Shown here: in pieces, positions 48,046 to 57,326 of the stretch
How positions within the stretch are numbered: the stretch's first letter is position 1
Layout of the letters: each line of letters opens with the position of its first letter
Assembly (NCBI RefSeq): GCF_009930815.1
Contig: NZ_CP022222.1
Span: 2,336,501 to 2,400,500 of the forward strand
DNA length: 64,000 bases
Source of the DNA: Bradyrhizobium sp. CCBAU 051011
GTDB taxonomy: Bacteria > Pseudomonadota > Alphaproteobacteria > Rhizobiales > Xanthobacteraceae
Direction: 5' to 3'
Position numbers and translations under genes: made by a program
The notes under the pieces: model-generated
What the model saw: the letters and a program-made list of their open reading frames with translations, nothing else
Database searches by the model: none
Told to the model about the DNA's origin: nothing

Positions 48046-48816
48046 TCAGGTTCGAGCTGGGATTCTCAGGAAGCGAGCGCTGTCGTTCGCGATGGACGGG
48101 AGCGCCGCCATCGCGGGAAGAATCGCGGGCGTTTTCACCAACGCCTCGATGATCGGCGCGTCGCTGGCTGTCGCCGCATTGCCCAACCGCGCGTCGAGCC
48201 ACTGCCAGAGGGCCCGGATTTCCTCGGCGGATTTGCCGTCTGGTGCATGTTCGCAGACCGCAAGGCCGGCGCTCAGTGCGTCCTGGTGATCGTTGCGCAT
48301 CACGATGAGAGGCTTGGCAAGGATGTCGCCGATGTCGAGCGCGGCCTCGCAGCTCAGCAGGTTCTCCGCGCCCGCGAGGCGCGCCGCGGCCCGGATCGGG
48401 GTCTGATTCAGGACGTAGGCGAACGGCTTGTGCCAGGCCCTGACGACGCTGAGCGTCGCGGCCGTCGCCTCGATGTCGGCGATGCTTGGACGCGTCGGAA
48501 TCAGGCAGAAGTCGGCATAACGAATGGCTGAATTGGTCGCGGCGCTGATCCCGCCCGCGGTATCGACGATCGCTACCGTCACGCCCTCGCGGCCGAGCGA
48601 TTGCAGGCGCTGTTCGACCTCCCTGGCGGCGTAGATCGGCTCGACGATCGGCGCGGCATACGGGCGGCGGCGCTTCCAGTTCGAAAGGGTGCCCTGCTGG
48701 TCCGTCTCGATCAGGCGGACATTGTGCCCGGCCCGGATGGCCGCAAGTGCAAGGCTGATGGCGAGCGTGCTTTTCCCCGCGCCACCCTTCTGGGTGGCCA
48801 ATACGATCGTCTGCAT
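48046..48816 (-). CDS. ParA-family ATPase
   Basis: A 256-residue protein with the deviant Walker A KGGAGKST (residues 10-17), the LIETDQQGTLSNW switch segment and VDTAGG. It resembles orphan ParA/MipZ/plasmid-type partition ATPases that position DNA or protein cargo on the nucleoid. No ParB or parS site is seen nearby, and the C-terminus is Ala/Pro-rich. Cargo unknown. Confidence 0.88.
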   Translation of the reverse strand: MQTIVLATQKGGAGKSTLAISLALAAIRAGHNVRLIETDQQGTLSNWKRRRPYAAPIVEPIYAAREVEQRLQSLGREGVTVAIVDTAGGISAATNSAIRYADFCLIPTRPSIADIEATAATLSVVRAWHKPFAYVLNQTPIRAAARLAGAENLLSCEAALDIGDILAKPLIVMRNDHQDALSAGLAVCEHAPDGKSAEEIRALWQWLDARLGNAATASDAPIIEALVKTPAILPAMAALPSIANDSARFLRIPART

Positions 48817-49060
48817 TCTGGATCCTCTGGATAGCTTTCAGGCATTTGGATTACGCCACGAGCCCCGCCGCATTCTGCGACGTCGAATTACGCGCTCGCT
48901 CAGACGTGCCCAGCCCGATCCAAAGGTCAGGGGATCGCGGTTGTCCGAATCAGTCAGCTTGCAATGATGCCCGATTCTGGAAAGGTGGTCATCCGGGCAA
49001 ATACTGCCGTGTGGTGCATTTTGTGCCGGGTGAAACCACAACAAGAAACGGGAAAACAGC

Positions 49061-50740
49061 ATGACGGGTCATTGGCGGGATCGCGCAGCCACCACTTTTC
49101 AGTGCCAGAAGCAGCCCGCGGCCGGCAGCCGCGGCATGGTGGTCAGCAATCACCCGCTGGCATCGAGCGCGGGCGCGGAAATGCTCGCGGCCGGCGGCAA
49201 CGCCGTTGATGCTGCGATCGCGACCCTGTTTGCGCTGACGGTAGTCGAACCGATGATGGTCGGCATTATCGGCGGCGGCATGGCCCATGTCCGCACTTCC
49301 GACGGCAGCCACCGCTTCATCGACGGCCAGAGCACGGTGCCGCTGGCGGTCAGGCCCGATACCTACACCTCGAAGCCCGGCTCGGCGCATGACGTGTTCG
49401 ATACCGTCGGCGATGAAAATCTGAACGGCCCGAAGGCCGTCGCGGTGCCGGGCTCGCTGAAAGCCTGGTGCGAGACGCTGCAGCGGTTCGGCACCATGAG
49501 CCTTGCCGACATCATGCAGCCCGCCATCAAGTATGCCGCGCGCGGCTATGCGGCGACGCCTTACTTGCACGAATGCATCACCGATAGCGCCGCAGAGATG
49601 TTGAAGGACAAGGCGATCTCGGCGATCTATTTGCCCAAGGGGACCCCGCTGAAAGCCGGCGAGCGCGTGGTGCAGTCGGAATATGCGGAGACGCTGCGCT
49701 ACATTTCGCAGCATGGCGAGGCGGCGCTGTATCACGGTCCGCTCGGCGATATCCTCGTCGATTACATGAAGAAAAACGGTGGCTTCATCGCCCGCGAGGA
49801 CCTCACGGGCTACAAGGCCGTCGAGCGCCAGCCGATTCGCGCCGATTATCGCGGCTGGCAAATTCTGGGGCCGCCGCCGCCCGCGGCCTCCGGCGTGCAC
49901 ATCGCCCAGATGCTCAACATTCTCGAAGGCTATGATATCGCAAAGCTTGGCTTCGGCTCGGCGGAGACCATCCATTATCTCGCCGAGGTGCTCAAGATCG
50001 CCTTTGCCGATCGCGCCGCCGCCAGTGGCGACCCTGAATTCATCAACGTGCCGGTCGAGCGCCTGATCTCGAAGGCCTATGCCGACGAACGTCGTCGGGC
50101 GATCGATCCTGATCGCGCGCAAGCCTGGAGCGCCGGCATCGCGCAGCTCGAAAGCGCTGATACCACCCACATGACGGCGGCGGATGCGTTCGGCAACGTG
50201 GTCGCGACCACGCAGACCATCAACAACCTGTTTGGCGCGAAAATCCTGATACCCGGGCTCGGCGCCATCCCGAACAATTACATGAACCTCTACGATCCCC
50301 GTCCCGGCCACGCGCTATCGCTGGCACCGGGCAAGCGCGTAACCACCTCGATGTCGCCGATGATGGCATTGCGCGACGGCAAGCTCGTTTACGCGCTCGG
50401 CCTGCCCGGCGGAAAGCGAATCTTTCCGAGCGCAATGCAGGCACTGATCAATCTGATCGACCACGGCATGAACTTGCAGGAGGCGGTCGAAGCGCCGCGG
50501 GTCTGGACCGAGGGCAATGCGCTCGAACTCGAACTGGCGGTGCCTGACAATGTTTGCGCCAAACTTGCCGCGATGGGTCACAAGGTGCAGCCGATGCCGA
50601 CAGTCGCCGGCGGCATGAATGCAATCCAGTTCCACGAGGACGGCACGATGTCGGGCGCGGCGTGCTGGCGCGCGGACGGCACGCCGGTCGGCATCGCCGG
50701 TGGTCTCGCGCGCGCCGGGGTAAGGTTTGGGTTGAGCTGA
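49061..50740 (+). CDS. Gamma-glutamyltransferase family protein
   Basis: A 559-residue N-terminal-nucleophile hydrolase of the GGT family, self-cleaved into two subunits. The nucleophile Thr368 begins the TTHMTAADAFGNVV segment that would start the small subunit; TSMSPMMAL and LGLPGGKRI line the pocket. Typical GGTs are periplasmic, but no signal peptide is seen here, so a cytoplasmic gamma-glutamyl hydrolase or cephalosporin-acylase-like role is possible. The 244 bases upstream contain no obvious gene. Confidence 0.88.
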   Translation: MTGHWRDRAATTFQCQKQPAAGSRGMVVSNHPLASSAGAEMLAAGGNAVDAAIATLFALTVVEPMMVGIIGGGMAHVRTSDGSHRFIDGQSTVPLAVRPDTYTSKPGSAHDVFDTVGDENLNGPKAVAVPGSLKAWCETLQRFGTMSLADIMQPAIKYAARGYAATPYLHECITDSAAEMLKDKAISAIYLPKGTPLKAGERVVQSEYAETLRYISQHGEAALYHGPLGDILVDYMKKNGGFIAREDLTGYKAVERQPIRADYRGWQILGPPPPAASGVHIAQMLNILEGYDIAKLGFGSAETIHYLAEVLKIAFADRAAASGDPEFINVPVERLISKAYADERRRAIDPDRAQAWSAGIAQLESADTTHMTAADAFGNVVATTQTINNLFGAKILIPGLGAIPNNYMNLYDPRPGHALSLAPGKRVTTSMSPMMALRDGKLVYALGLPGGKRIFPSAMQALINLIDHGMNLQEAVEAPRVWTEGNALELELAVPDNVCAKLAAMGHKVQPMPTVAGGMNAIQFHEDGTMSGAACWRADGTPVGIAGGLARAGVRFGLS

Positions 50741-50791
50741 GAACTCGCGCCGGCTCATCGGCTCCAGCATGGGCCGTCTCTGGAATACCGG

Positions 50792-50819
50792 GTCACCCGC
50801 TTTCGCTTTCGCGGGTGAC
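50792..50819. terminator. Inverted repeat between convergent genes
   Basis: GTCACCCGC at 50792-50800 pairs with GCGGGTGAC at 50811-50819 around TTTCGCTTTC. It is 51 bases past the gamma-glutamyltransferase stop and 7 bases from the end of the protease-like gene. A two-way terminator built on a dispersed palindrome is the likely role. Confidence 0.65.
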
Positions 50820-50825
50820 GACGGC

Positions 50826-52205
50826 TTACTTCCTTACGCAGATCACGCGAACCACCGATGCTTTAGCATCCGGCGATCCACCGGCTGCGCTGACGCCATT
50901 GGCCTTGAGGAAGTTTCGTACCGTGTCGGCCGTCACCAAAACGGCCTGTGCCGCCGGCGCGCCATTCGCCAGCCCCGCTACCTGAACCGGCTTCAACAGT
51001 GCGATGCCGGCAAATCTGCCGTCGTCATCCTGCGCAGGGGCGCCGGAAAAGCCGAGTGCGGGCGCGGGCGTCAGCGCGATATCGTTGGTGCCGCCAAGCT
51101 GGGCCACTGAAGCCTTGGTGCTGGTTACCGCAGCGCCGCCGCCCTGGTTCTGCGGATCGGCAATGCCGGTGAGATCGAGCGCCGTTTTCATAGCGGGATT
51201 GGCAAGATTCAACGCCTTTAGCCCGCGTGCGCCATAGATGCGCAGCAGCGCGAGATCGTGCTCCTTGTCCTCGGCGATTCGATCGGCATTGCCGAAGCCC
51301 GAGATCGCCACCGTGAGGCAGCCGTCGGTGATCTGGCGGTCGGTGATGATCGCGCCGTCGTCACCGACGACGACACCAGTGCCGTATTCCACGGTCTTGC
51401 GCGGCGGCGGCCCCGCCGTTTGCGCGGCCGCAGGAAATGCGTTGAACGCGCTAGACATCGCGATCACGACGGGCTCCACCGTGTTCTCGGTCGCCTGGTC
51501 GTACATGATGGTGAGAATGCGGACCTCGTCGCCCTTGAAGGTGCCGCGGATGTAAAACTTCTTCAGGCCCTGCAGGCCGGACAGCACGAAGAAATCCGGC
51601 TTGACCACCGTGTAGTCGATGTTGCGGCCCGGCTCTTTCTTCTCGCGCTCGGCAAGTCTGGCGGTGGTCGGATTGGCCTCCTTGCGTCGCGCCAGTTGAA
51701 TCTGGATGGTGCCGGTCGGCGAGGTCCATTTGGTGCCGTTGGCGTCACTGGCCTGCTGCGGCACCAGTTTGGTGGGGATCCCCAGCCGCACGCCGGTGCC
51801 GGGATCGGTGGCGATCTTCCAGCCGACGCTTTCCTGCTTTTTCCTCGCGGTATCGGCGAGGGCACCGCGCTCCTGCGGATTGAGCACGCCGGTCTGCTTG
51901 CCGCCGCGCGATTTCTGGAATTCCTTGATCGCATTGACCATGCGCTCGCTGACGTCGCCGGTGATGGCGCCGTTATATTGCCCGACCCAGGCCAGATCCG
52001 ATTGCAGCGCCAGCCGCTCGGCCTGTCCCAGCGCCTTGGCGGTGTCCTCCGGCTTCTGCAGCGCGGGGCGTACCGGCACCGTCGTGACTTGTTTCGGCTG
52101 GACACCCGCTGTGGAGGGCGGCGTCATTTGTGCCTGCGCGGGGGCCCCGGCGATCACAAAGGCCGAGGCCGCGATCATCAATGTTGCTGAAGGCACCAAT
52201 CTCAT
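50826..52205 (-). CDS. Secreted peptidoglycan-binding, trypsin-like protein lacking the catalytic histidine
   Basis: A 459-residue exported protein. A Sec signal peptide covers residues 1-25 (AQA). A peptidoglycan-binding-type domain is at about 55-115 (AERLALQSDLAWVGQYNGAI, then VNAIKEFQKS). A trypsin-like domain is at about 270-455. At the catalytic His position the sequence is ITDRQITDG (Gln291); Asp317 (EHDLALL) and Ser387 (GFSGAP) remain. It is therefore probably a pseudo-protease or binding module. It lies convergent to the GGT gene. Confidence 0.82.
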   Translation of the reverse strand: MRLVPSATLMIAASAFVIAGAPAQAQMTPPSTAGVQPKQVTTVPVRPALQKPEDTAKALGQAERLALQSDLAWVGQYNGAITGDVSERMVNAIKEFQKSRGGKQTGVLNPQERGALADTARKKQESVGWKIATDPGTGVRLGIPTKLVPQQASDANGTKWTSPTGTIQIQLARRKEANPTTARLAEREKKEPGRNIDYTVVKPDFFVLSGLQGLKKFYIRGTFKGDEVRILTIMYDQATENTVEPVVIAMSSAFNAFPAAAQTAGPPPRKTVEYGTGVVVGDDGAIITDRQITDGCLTVAISGFGNADRIAEDKEHDLALLRIYGARGLKALNLANPAMKTALDLTGIADPQNQGGGAAVTSTKASVAQLGGTNDIALTPAPALGFSGAPAQDDDGRFAGIALLKPVQVAGLANGAPAAQAVLVTADTVRNFLKANGVSAAGGSPDAKASVVRVICVRK

Positions 52206-52361
52206 GACAAATCCCGGCGGAAGAGGGGAGTGCGATCATTGACGTCCGGCCAATTAAGCACATCTGCTTAGTCGGCAACAACCGCGCCCCGGTTCAGGGA
52301 TTCTCGGTTTCCCTCGTTCTGGTTTGACTGTCGGGATGCGGGAGAAGGAAATAGTGCGACT

Positions 52362-53165
52362 ATGCTGACGGCCGACGAACTCGAACGCTACGCCCGCCAC
52401 ATCGTGCTGCGCGAAGTCGGCGGCCCCGGGCAGGCCGCGCTGAAGGAGGCCTCGGTGCTGGTGATCGGCGCCGGCGGCCTCGGCGCGCCCGTCCTGATGT
52501 ATCTGGCGGCGGCCGGTGTCGGCAGGCTCGGCGCGGTCGATGACGACATCGTCTCGCTGTCCAATCTGCAGCGGCAGATCATCCACACCACGCCAGATAT
52601 CGGCCGGCTCAAGGTCGACAGTGCCGCGGAGACGGTTCGCGCGCTCAATCCCCATGTCCAGTTCGAGCCGCATGCGGTGCGTCTCAATGCGGGGAATGTG
52701 ATGGCGCTGATCGACGATTACGATCTCGTGCTCGACGGCTCCGACAATTTCGAAACCCGCTATCTGATTTCCGATGCCTGCTTCTTCGCCGGCAAGCCGC
52801 TGATCACGGCGGCGCTGGGGATGTTCGACGGATCGCTGACGACAATCCGGGCGCACGAACGGGACGCCGACGGCCGTTTCAACCCGACCTATCGCTGCCT
52901 GTTTCCCGAACCGCCGCCGCCCGGCACCGTACCGGCCTGCGCCGAGGCCGGCGTGATGGGTGCGTTGGCGGGCATGCTCGGCTCGATGATGGCGCTGGAG
53001 GCGATCCGCGAAATCGTCGGCTTCGGCGAAAGCCTGGTCGGACGGCTGGTGATGGTGGACGCGCGCGCGATGCGCTTTGAAACCCTGCGCTACGCGCGCG
53101 ATCCGCAAAACCCGCTCAACGGCGATACGCCCGTCATCGTCGATCTGAGCGGGCACGCGGCGTAG
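52362..53165 (+). CDS. moeB: MoeB/ThiF-type adenylyltransferase
   Basis: A 267-residue E1-like enzyme that adenylates the C-terminal glycine of MoaD or ThiS for sulfur transfer. The nucleotide loop is GAGGLGAPV, followed by DDDIVSLSNLQRQIIH and LDGSDNFETRYL. A catalytic-type Cys lies in VPACAEAG. The CxxC zinc pairs of E. coli MoeB are not visible, and no rhodanese domain is fused. Whether it serves molybdopterin or thiamine synthesis is not certain. Confidence 0.87.
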   Translation: MLTADELERYARHIVLREVGGPGQAALKEASVLVIGAGGLGAPVLMYLAAAGVGRLGAVDDDIVSLSNLQRQIIHTTPDIGRLKVDSAAETVRALNPHVQFEPHAVRLNAGNVMALIDDYDLVLDGSDNFETRYLISDACFFAGKPLITAALGMFDGSLTTIRAHERDADGRFNPTYRCLFPEPPPPGTVPACAEAGVMGALAGMLGSMMALEAIREIVGFGESLVGRLVMVDARAMRFETLRYARDPQNPLNGDTPVIVDLSGHAA

Positions 53166-53168
53166 TAT

Positions 53169-54164
53169 TCACCGCTTCTCGCTGTCCATATGCGCAAGCT
53201 GCGCTTCGGGATAGCGCGCGCCTGCGGCCACGCCCGGTGGGAATGCTTCGGCAAGCGCGGCCTGATGAGCCGGCGTCAGCTTCACTTTGAGGGCACCCAG
53301 CGCTTCGGCAAGACGATCGCGGCGGCGGGCGCCGACCAGCGGCACGATATCGTTGCCCTGCGCTGCGACCCAGGCGATGGCGACCTGCGCGGGCGAAGCG
53401 CCGACGTCGTCGGCAACGCGCCGCAAGGAGTCCACCAGCGTCAGGTTGGCGTCGAGATTGCTGCCCTGAAAGCGCGGGCTCATGCTGCGAAAATCCTGCG
53501 CGCTGGAACGATCCTTGGTCCAGTGGCCGCTGATCAGGCCGCGCGCCAATACACCATAGGCAGTGATGCCGATGCCGAGTTCGCGGCAGGTTTTCAGAAT
53601 GTCGGCTTCGATGCCGCGTGCGAGCAGCGAATACTCGATCTGCAGGTCGATGATCGGATGCACGGCGTGCGCCCGGCGAATGGTGTCGGAGCCGACTTCG
53701 GAGAGGCCGATATGCCTGATCCAGCCGGCCTTGATCATGTCGGCCATCGCGCCGACGGTTTCTTCGATCGGCACATCCGGATCGAGCCGCGCGGGCCGGT
53801 AGATGTCGATGGTGTCGACACCCAGCCGCTGCAGCGAATAAGCGACAAAATTCCTGATCGCGGCCGGGCGGCTGTCATAGCCGAGAAAGCCCTTGTTGGG
53901 ATCGCGCAGCGCGCCGAATTTCACGCTGATCTGCAGATTGTCGCGGTTGCGCCCCGTGAGCGCTTCGCGGATCAGCATCTCGTTATGGCCCATGCCGTAG
54001 AAATCGCCGGTGTCGAGCAGAGTGATGCCGGCATCGAGCGCGGCGTGGATGGTGGCGATGCTCTCGTTGCGGTCGGCGGGGCCGTAGAAGTCCGACATGC
54101 CCATGCAGCCCAGTCCGATGGCCGAGACGGTTGGACCTGTCGTGCCGAGTTTGCGATTTTCCAT
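53169..54164 (-). CDS. Aldo/keto reductase
   Basis: A 331-residue TIM-barrel NADPH oxidoreductase of the YajO/Tas-like group. The catalytic Asp and Tyr are in LLDTGDFYG and the Lys in SVKFG. The usual catalytic His is replaced: [10 protein letters not shown] in place of Y-x-H-R. ATG 54164 has GAGGAG about 8 bases upstream. It is divergent from the LysR regulator, which probably controls it. Substrate unknown. Confidence 0.88.
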   Translation of the reverse strand: MENRKLGTTGPTVSAIGLGCMGMSDFYGPADRNESIATIHAALDAGITLLDTGDFYGMGHNEMLIREALTGRNRDNLQISVKFGALRDPNKGFLGYDSRPAAIRNFVAYSLQRLGVDTIDIYRPARLDPDVPIEETVGAMADMIKAGWIRHIGLSEVGSDTIRRAHAVHPIIDLQIEYSLLARGIEADILKTCRELGIGITAYGVLARGLISGHWTKDRSSAQDFRSMSPRFQGSNLDANLTLVDSLRRVADDVGASPAQVAIAWVAAQGNDIVPLVGARRRDRLAEALGALKVKLTPAHQAALAEAFPPGVAAGARYPEAQLAHMDSEKR

Positions 54165-54265
54165 GATAGTTCTCCTCGATGTGCCGGCGGCCGTTTCGCG
54201 CCGTCGTGACGAGGCTGATATGAACCCTCGCGGCTGAACCGATAAGCTGGACAATTCGCAACAGC

Positions 54266-54285
54266 TTGTTCAGTATATCGAACAA
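54266..54285. promoter_or_regulatory. Inverted repeat at the LysR start codon
   Basis: TTGTTC at 54266-54271 and GAACAA at 54280-54285 are a perfect 6-bp dyad with an 8-base AT-rich spacer. Its last base is the A of the lysR ATG. It lies in the 120-base divergent gap and is a good candidate for the regulator's own site. Confidence 0.55.
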
Positions 54286-55199
54286 TGAAGGATTTCGACC
54301 TCCGCGACCTCAGTGCTTTCGTCGCCATCGCGCGCACCCAGAATTTCCGCCGGGCCGCGACCGAGCAGGGCGTTTCCGTCTCGAGCCTCAGCCAGCGGCT
54401 GCGCGACATGGAAGAGCGGCTCGGCGTTCGCCTGATGAACCGCACCACGCGCAGCGTTGCGCTCACCGAAGCTGGCGAGCTGCTGCTGGCCCGCGTTGCG
54501 CCTGCGATGCAGGATGTCGGCGAAGCGATCGATCAGGTGCGCGGCTTGCGCGGCGTGCCGTCGGGACGCCTGCGCATCAACGCCCCGCCGCCGGCGATCG
54601 ACCTGGTGCTGGCACCGATGGTGGCGCCGTTTCTTCAGAAACATCCGAAAATCGATCTGGAGATCGTCGGTGAAAGTTCGTTTGTCGATATCGTCGCCGC
54701 CGGCTTCGACGCCGGCGTGCGCTATGGCGAACATCTGGCACAGGACATGATCGCGGTGTCGCTGGGTTCGCCGCAGCGTTACGCGGTGGTGGCGTCGAAG
54801 GAATATGTGGCGCGACACGGCCGGCCGGAAGCGCCGAAGGATCTGCTCGATCACGCCTGTATCCGCACCCGTTTCGGCAGCGGCGCGATGCTGGATTGGG
54901 AATTCGAGAAGGCCGGGCGTGTCGTCAAAATCTCACCGCCGGCAAAGCTGGTCGCGGCGCATCTGGGGCTGGCGCTGCGTGCCGTCCATGACGGCACAGG
55001 GTTCTGGATGACGTTTGAGGGTTACGTGCGCTACGGCATCAAGTCCGGCGCGCTGGTCAGCGTGCTCGACGATTGGTGTGCGCCGTTTCCGGGACCGTTT
55101 TTGTATTATCCGAGCCGGCGTCAGCCGCCGCCGGCACTTGCCGCATTCGTCGCGTTCATTGCGGAATGGCGCAAGCGGGAAAAGCGCAAGAGCAAATGA
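54285..55199 (+). CDS. LysR-family transcriptional regulator
   Basis: A 304-residue LTTR. The winged helix-turn-helix occupies residues 1-65 (FRRAATEQGVSVSSLSQRLRDMEERLG, shown in part), followed by the effector-binding domain from residue 90. It belongs to the same branch as regulators such as YafC and DmlR that sit beside oxidoreductase genes. It probably regulates the divergent aldo/keto reductase. The effector is unknown. Confidence 0.92.
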   Translation: MKDFDLRDLSAFVAIARTQNFRRAATEQGVSVSSLSQRLRDMEERLGVRLMNRTTRSVALTEAGELLLARVAPAMQDVGEAIDQVRGLRGVPSGRLRINAPPPAIDLVLAPMVAPFLQKHPKIDLEIVGESSFVDIVAAGFDAGVRYGEHLAQDMIAVSLGSPQRYAVVASKEYVARHGRPEAPKDLLDHACIRTRFGSGAMLDWEFEKAGRVVKISPPAKLVAAHLGLALRAVHDGTGFWMTFEGYVRYGIKSGALVSVLDDWCAPFPGPFLYYPSRRQPPPALAAFVAFIAEWRKREKRKSK

Positions 55200-55202
55200 A
55201 GC

Positions 55203-55291
55203 GTAGCCCGGATGGAGCGAAGCGCAATCCGGGGACAGTGTGACTCGCGGATTGAGTTGTCCCGGATTTCGCTGCGCTCCATCCAGGCTAC
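55203..55291. repeat. Palindromic repeat family A, copy 3
   Basis: It begins GTAGCCCGGATGGAGCGAAG and ends CGCTCCATCCAGGCTAC. It lies directly between the convergent lysR and dehydrogenase genes, 4 bases after the lysR stop. Same family as 19161-19245 and 27497-27618. Confidence 0.85.
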
Positions 55292-55304
55292 GTGTGCTCC
55301 CCGC

Positions 55305-56306
55305 TCACAGCATGCTGGGCAGCACGCGATCCGGCGGCTTGTGATTGTCCAGGAAGGTGCGGATATTGATGATTACCTTCTCGCCCATCTCGACGCGGCC
55401 CTCGATGGTGGCCGAGCCCATATGCGGCAGCAACGTTACCTTGCCGGCCTTGGCGAGCCGCACCAGCTTCGGATTGACCGCAGGTTCGTGCTCGTAGACG
55501 TCGAGGCCGGCGCCGCCGACGTCGCCAGCCTCTAACAGCTTGATCAGCGTGTCCTCGTCGATTACCCCGCCGCGTGCGGTGTTGACGATATAGGCGTCTT
55601 TGCGGATCAACTTCAGCCGCCGTGCCGACAACAGGTGATAGGTCGCCGGCGTATGCGGACAGTTCACCGAGATGATGTCCATCCGCGCCAGCATCTGGTC
55701 GAGGCTTTCCCAGTAGGTCGCGCCGAGCTCCTCGGCGATGCGCGGCGGCACGGGACGGCGGTTGTGATAGTGGATCTGCAGGCCGAAGGCGCGCGCCCGG
55801 CGGGCGACCGCCTGGCCGATGCGGCCCATGCCGATGATGCCGAGGCGCTTGCCGCCGATGCGATGGCCGAGCATCCAGGTCGGCGACCAGCCCGGCCAGC
55901 TCTTGCCGTCGGGGAGGATGGTTGCGCCTTCGATCAGCCGCCGTGGCACCGCGAGAATCAACGCCATGGTCATATCGGCGGTGTCTTCGGTCAGCACTTT
56001 CGGCGTGTTGGTCACCGTGATGCCACGCGCATGCGCTGCCGTGACGTCGATATTGTCGACGCCGTTGCCGAAATTGGCGATCATGCGCAGCTTGCAGTCG
56101 GGGTGCTTGAGCATCTCCTCGCTGATCGTGTCGGTGACGGTCGGCACCAGCACGTCGGCCGAGCGGCTGGCTTCGGCAATCTGCTGCGGCGTCATCGGCG
56201 TGTCGTCGAGATTCAACGTCGCGTCGAACAGCTCGCGCATCCTCGTCTCGATCGAGTCCGGCAGTTTGCGGGTGACGACGACGAGAGGTTTTTTCTTAAC
56301 CGACAT
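55305..56306 (-). CDS. D-isomer-specific 2-hydroxyacid dehydrogenase
   Basis: A 333-residue NAD(P)-dependent reductase/dehydrogenase of the glyoxylate/hydroxypyruvate-reductase type. The Rossmann loop is GMGRIGQAV, and the catalytic Arg, Glu and His lie in NTARGG, DVYEHEP and LLPHMGS. It acts on glyoxylate, hydroxypyruvate or similar 2-oxoacids. It ends in the gap holding repeat A. Confidence 0.9.
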   Translation of the reverse strand: MSVKKKPLVVVTRKLPDSIETRMRELFDATLNLDDTPMTPQQIAEASRSADVLVPTVTDTISEEMLKHPDCKLRMIANFGNGVDNIDVTAAHARGITVTNTPKVLTEDTADMTMALILAVPRRLIEGATILPDGKSWPGWSPTWMLGHRIGGKRLGIIGMGRIGQAVARRARAFGLQIHYHNRRPVPPRIAEELGATYWESLDQMLARMDIISVNCPHTPATYHLLSARRLKLIRKDAYIVNTARGGVIDEDTLIKLLEAGDVGGAGLDVYEHEPAVNPKLVRLAKAGKVTLLPHMGSATIEGRVEMGEKVIINIRTFLDNHKPPDRVLPSML

Positions 56307-56652
56307 GTCCTGCTCTCATGAGGGGGTGCGCTGCAGCGCGCCGTTCAGGTCTCATTAACCCGGTTGTTCGACACTGCGATGGCCACGCGGTCCCGGTATC
56401 CGGCTGTTTGCTGAGGCAAGTCCCTTGGGTTCCCAATACTTCCTCGGATTCTCGGCGGAAAATCCAGGCGTTCTGGTTCTAGGCTTTCCGTCCTCTCTAT
56501 CAGAAGGCCGGGCCAAGACAAGAACCCCTCGGATGTCGCAAGCCGGGTGCGGTCAAAGCGGGGGCACAGGGGTCTGGGGTTATTTCGGGCGTTAGCGGGC
56601 GGTTTCAACTCGAAGAATTCGAGTTGCGGTTGGCTCGGCAGGAGACGGGTTG
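56307..56652. other. 346-base non-coding gap between divergent genes
   Basis: This gap separates the divergent dehydrogenase and SH3 genes. I see no credible reading frame. It contains a perfect inverted repeat, CAACTCGAA-GAA-TTCGAGTTG, at 56606-56626, 27 bases before the SH3 start codon, and presumably both promoters. No consensus boxes stand out. Confidence 0.6.
56606..56626. promoter_or_regulatory. 9-bp perfect inverted repeat upstream of the SH3 gene
   Basis: CAACTCGAA and TTCGAGTTG flank GAA. The dyad ends 26 bases before the ATG, overlapping where a promoter or leader would be. It may be a repressor site or an RNA hairpin with a minimal loop; the sequence alone does not decide. Confidence 0.5.
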
Positions 56653-57180
56653 ATGGTGTTGAGGCGTTTCTGTTCGGTGGCGATGCTGGTGGGGTGCTGG
56701 CTTGTCGCTTCCGTCAGCACAGGATTTTCGGCCAAGGATTCGGCCACCACCACGAGCGGCCTGCCGGTGCCGCGATATGTCAGTCTCAAGTCCGATCATG
56801 TGAATGTGCGGGCCGGTCCGACCAAGGACAATGACGTCGCCTGGGTCTATACCCGCTCGGGCCTGCCGGTCGAAATCACAGCCGAGTTCGAGAACTGGCG
56901 CCGCGTGCGCGATTCCGAGGGATCCGAGGGATGGGTCTATCATTCGCTCTTGTCCGGCCGCCGCACCGCGGTCGTGACCATGAAGACCAAGGACGAGCTG
57001 GCCTCGCTCTATGACCGTCCCGATCGGACCAGCGCAATCGCCGCCCGCCTGCAGGCCGGCGTCGTCGCCCAGGTCAAGAAATGCTCCAATGGCTGGTGCC
57101 GCGTGATTGGCAATGGTTTTGACGGCTGGATCGAGCAGCAGCGCCTGTGGGGCGTGTATGCGGACGAGAAGGTGGATTGA
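56653..57180 (+). CDS. Secreted bacterial SH3-domain protein
   Basis: A 175-residue exported protein. The signal peptide covers about residues 1-27. Two SH3b modules follow, at about 42-105 (VNVRAGPTKDNDVAWVYT) and 107-170 (TKDELASLYDRPDRT, GWCRVIGNGFDGWIEQQRLWG). SH3b domains bind peptidoglycan or proteins in the periplasm. ATG 56653 has AGGAG 9 bases upstream. Confidence 0.88.
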   Translation: MVLRRFCSVAMLVGCWLVASVSTGFSAKDSATTTSGLPVPRYVSLKSDHVNVRAGPTKDNDVAWVYTRSGLPVEITAEFENWRRVRDSEGSEGWVYHSLLSGRRTAVVTMKTKDELASLYDRPDRTSAIAARLQAGVVAQVKKCSNGWCRVIGNGFDGWIEQQRLWGVYADEKVD

Positions 57181-57209
57181 GGCGCGCTAGCGGGTCTTTG
57201 CGCAGAAGC

Positions 57210-57302
57210 GTAGGGTGGGCAAAGCGAAGCGTGCCCACCATTCACGACAGCGATTTTGGATAAATGGTGGGCACGGCGCCTGCGCGCCTTTGCCCACCCT
57301 AC
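57210..57302. repeat. Palindromic repeat family B, copy 1 (GTAGGGTGGGC)
   Basis: It begins GTAGGGTGGGCAAAG and ends with the complement CTTTGCCCACCCTAC, with GTGCCCACCATT and AATGGTGGGCAC forming inner arms. It occupies the convergent gap between the SH3 gene and irr. A second copy is at 61231-61321. Confidence 0.88.
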
Positions 57303-57326
57303 GAATTCACGAAGTCTCTGCGAAGA

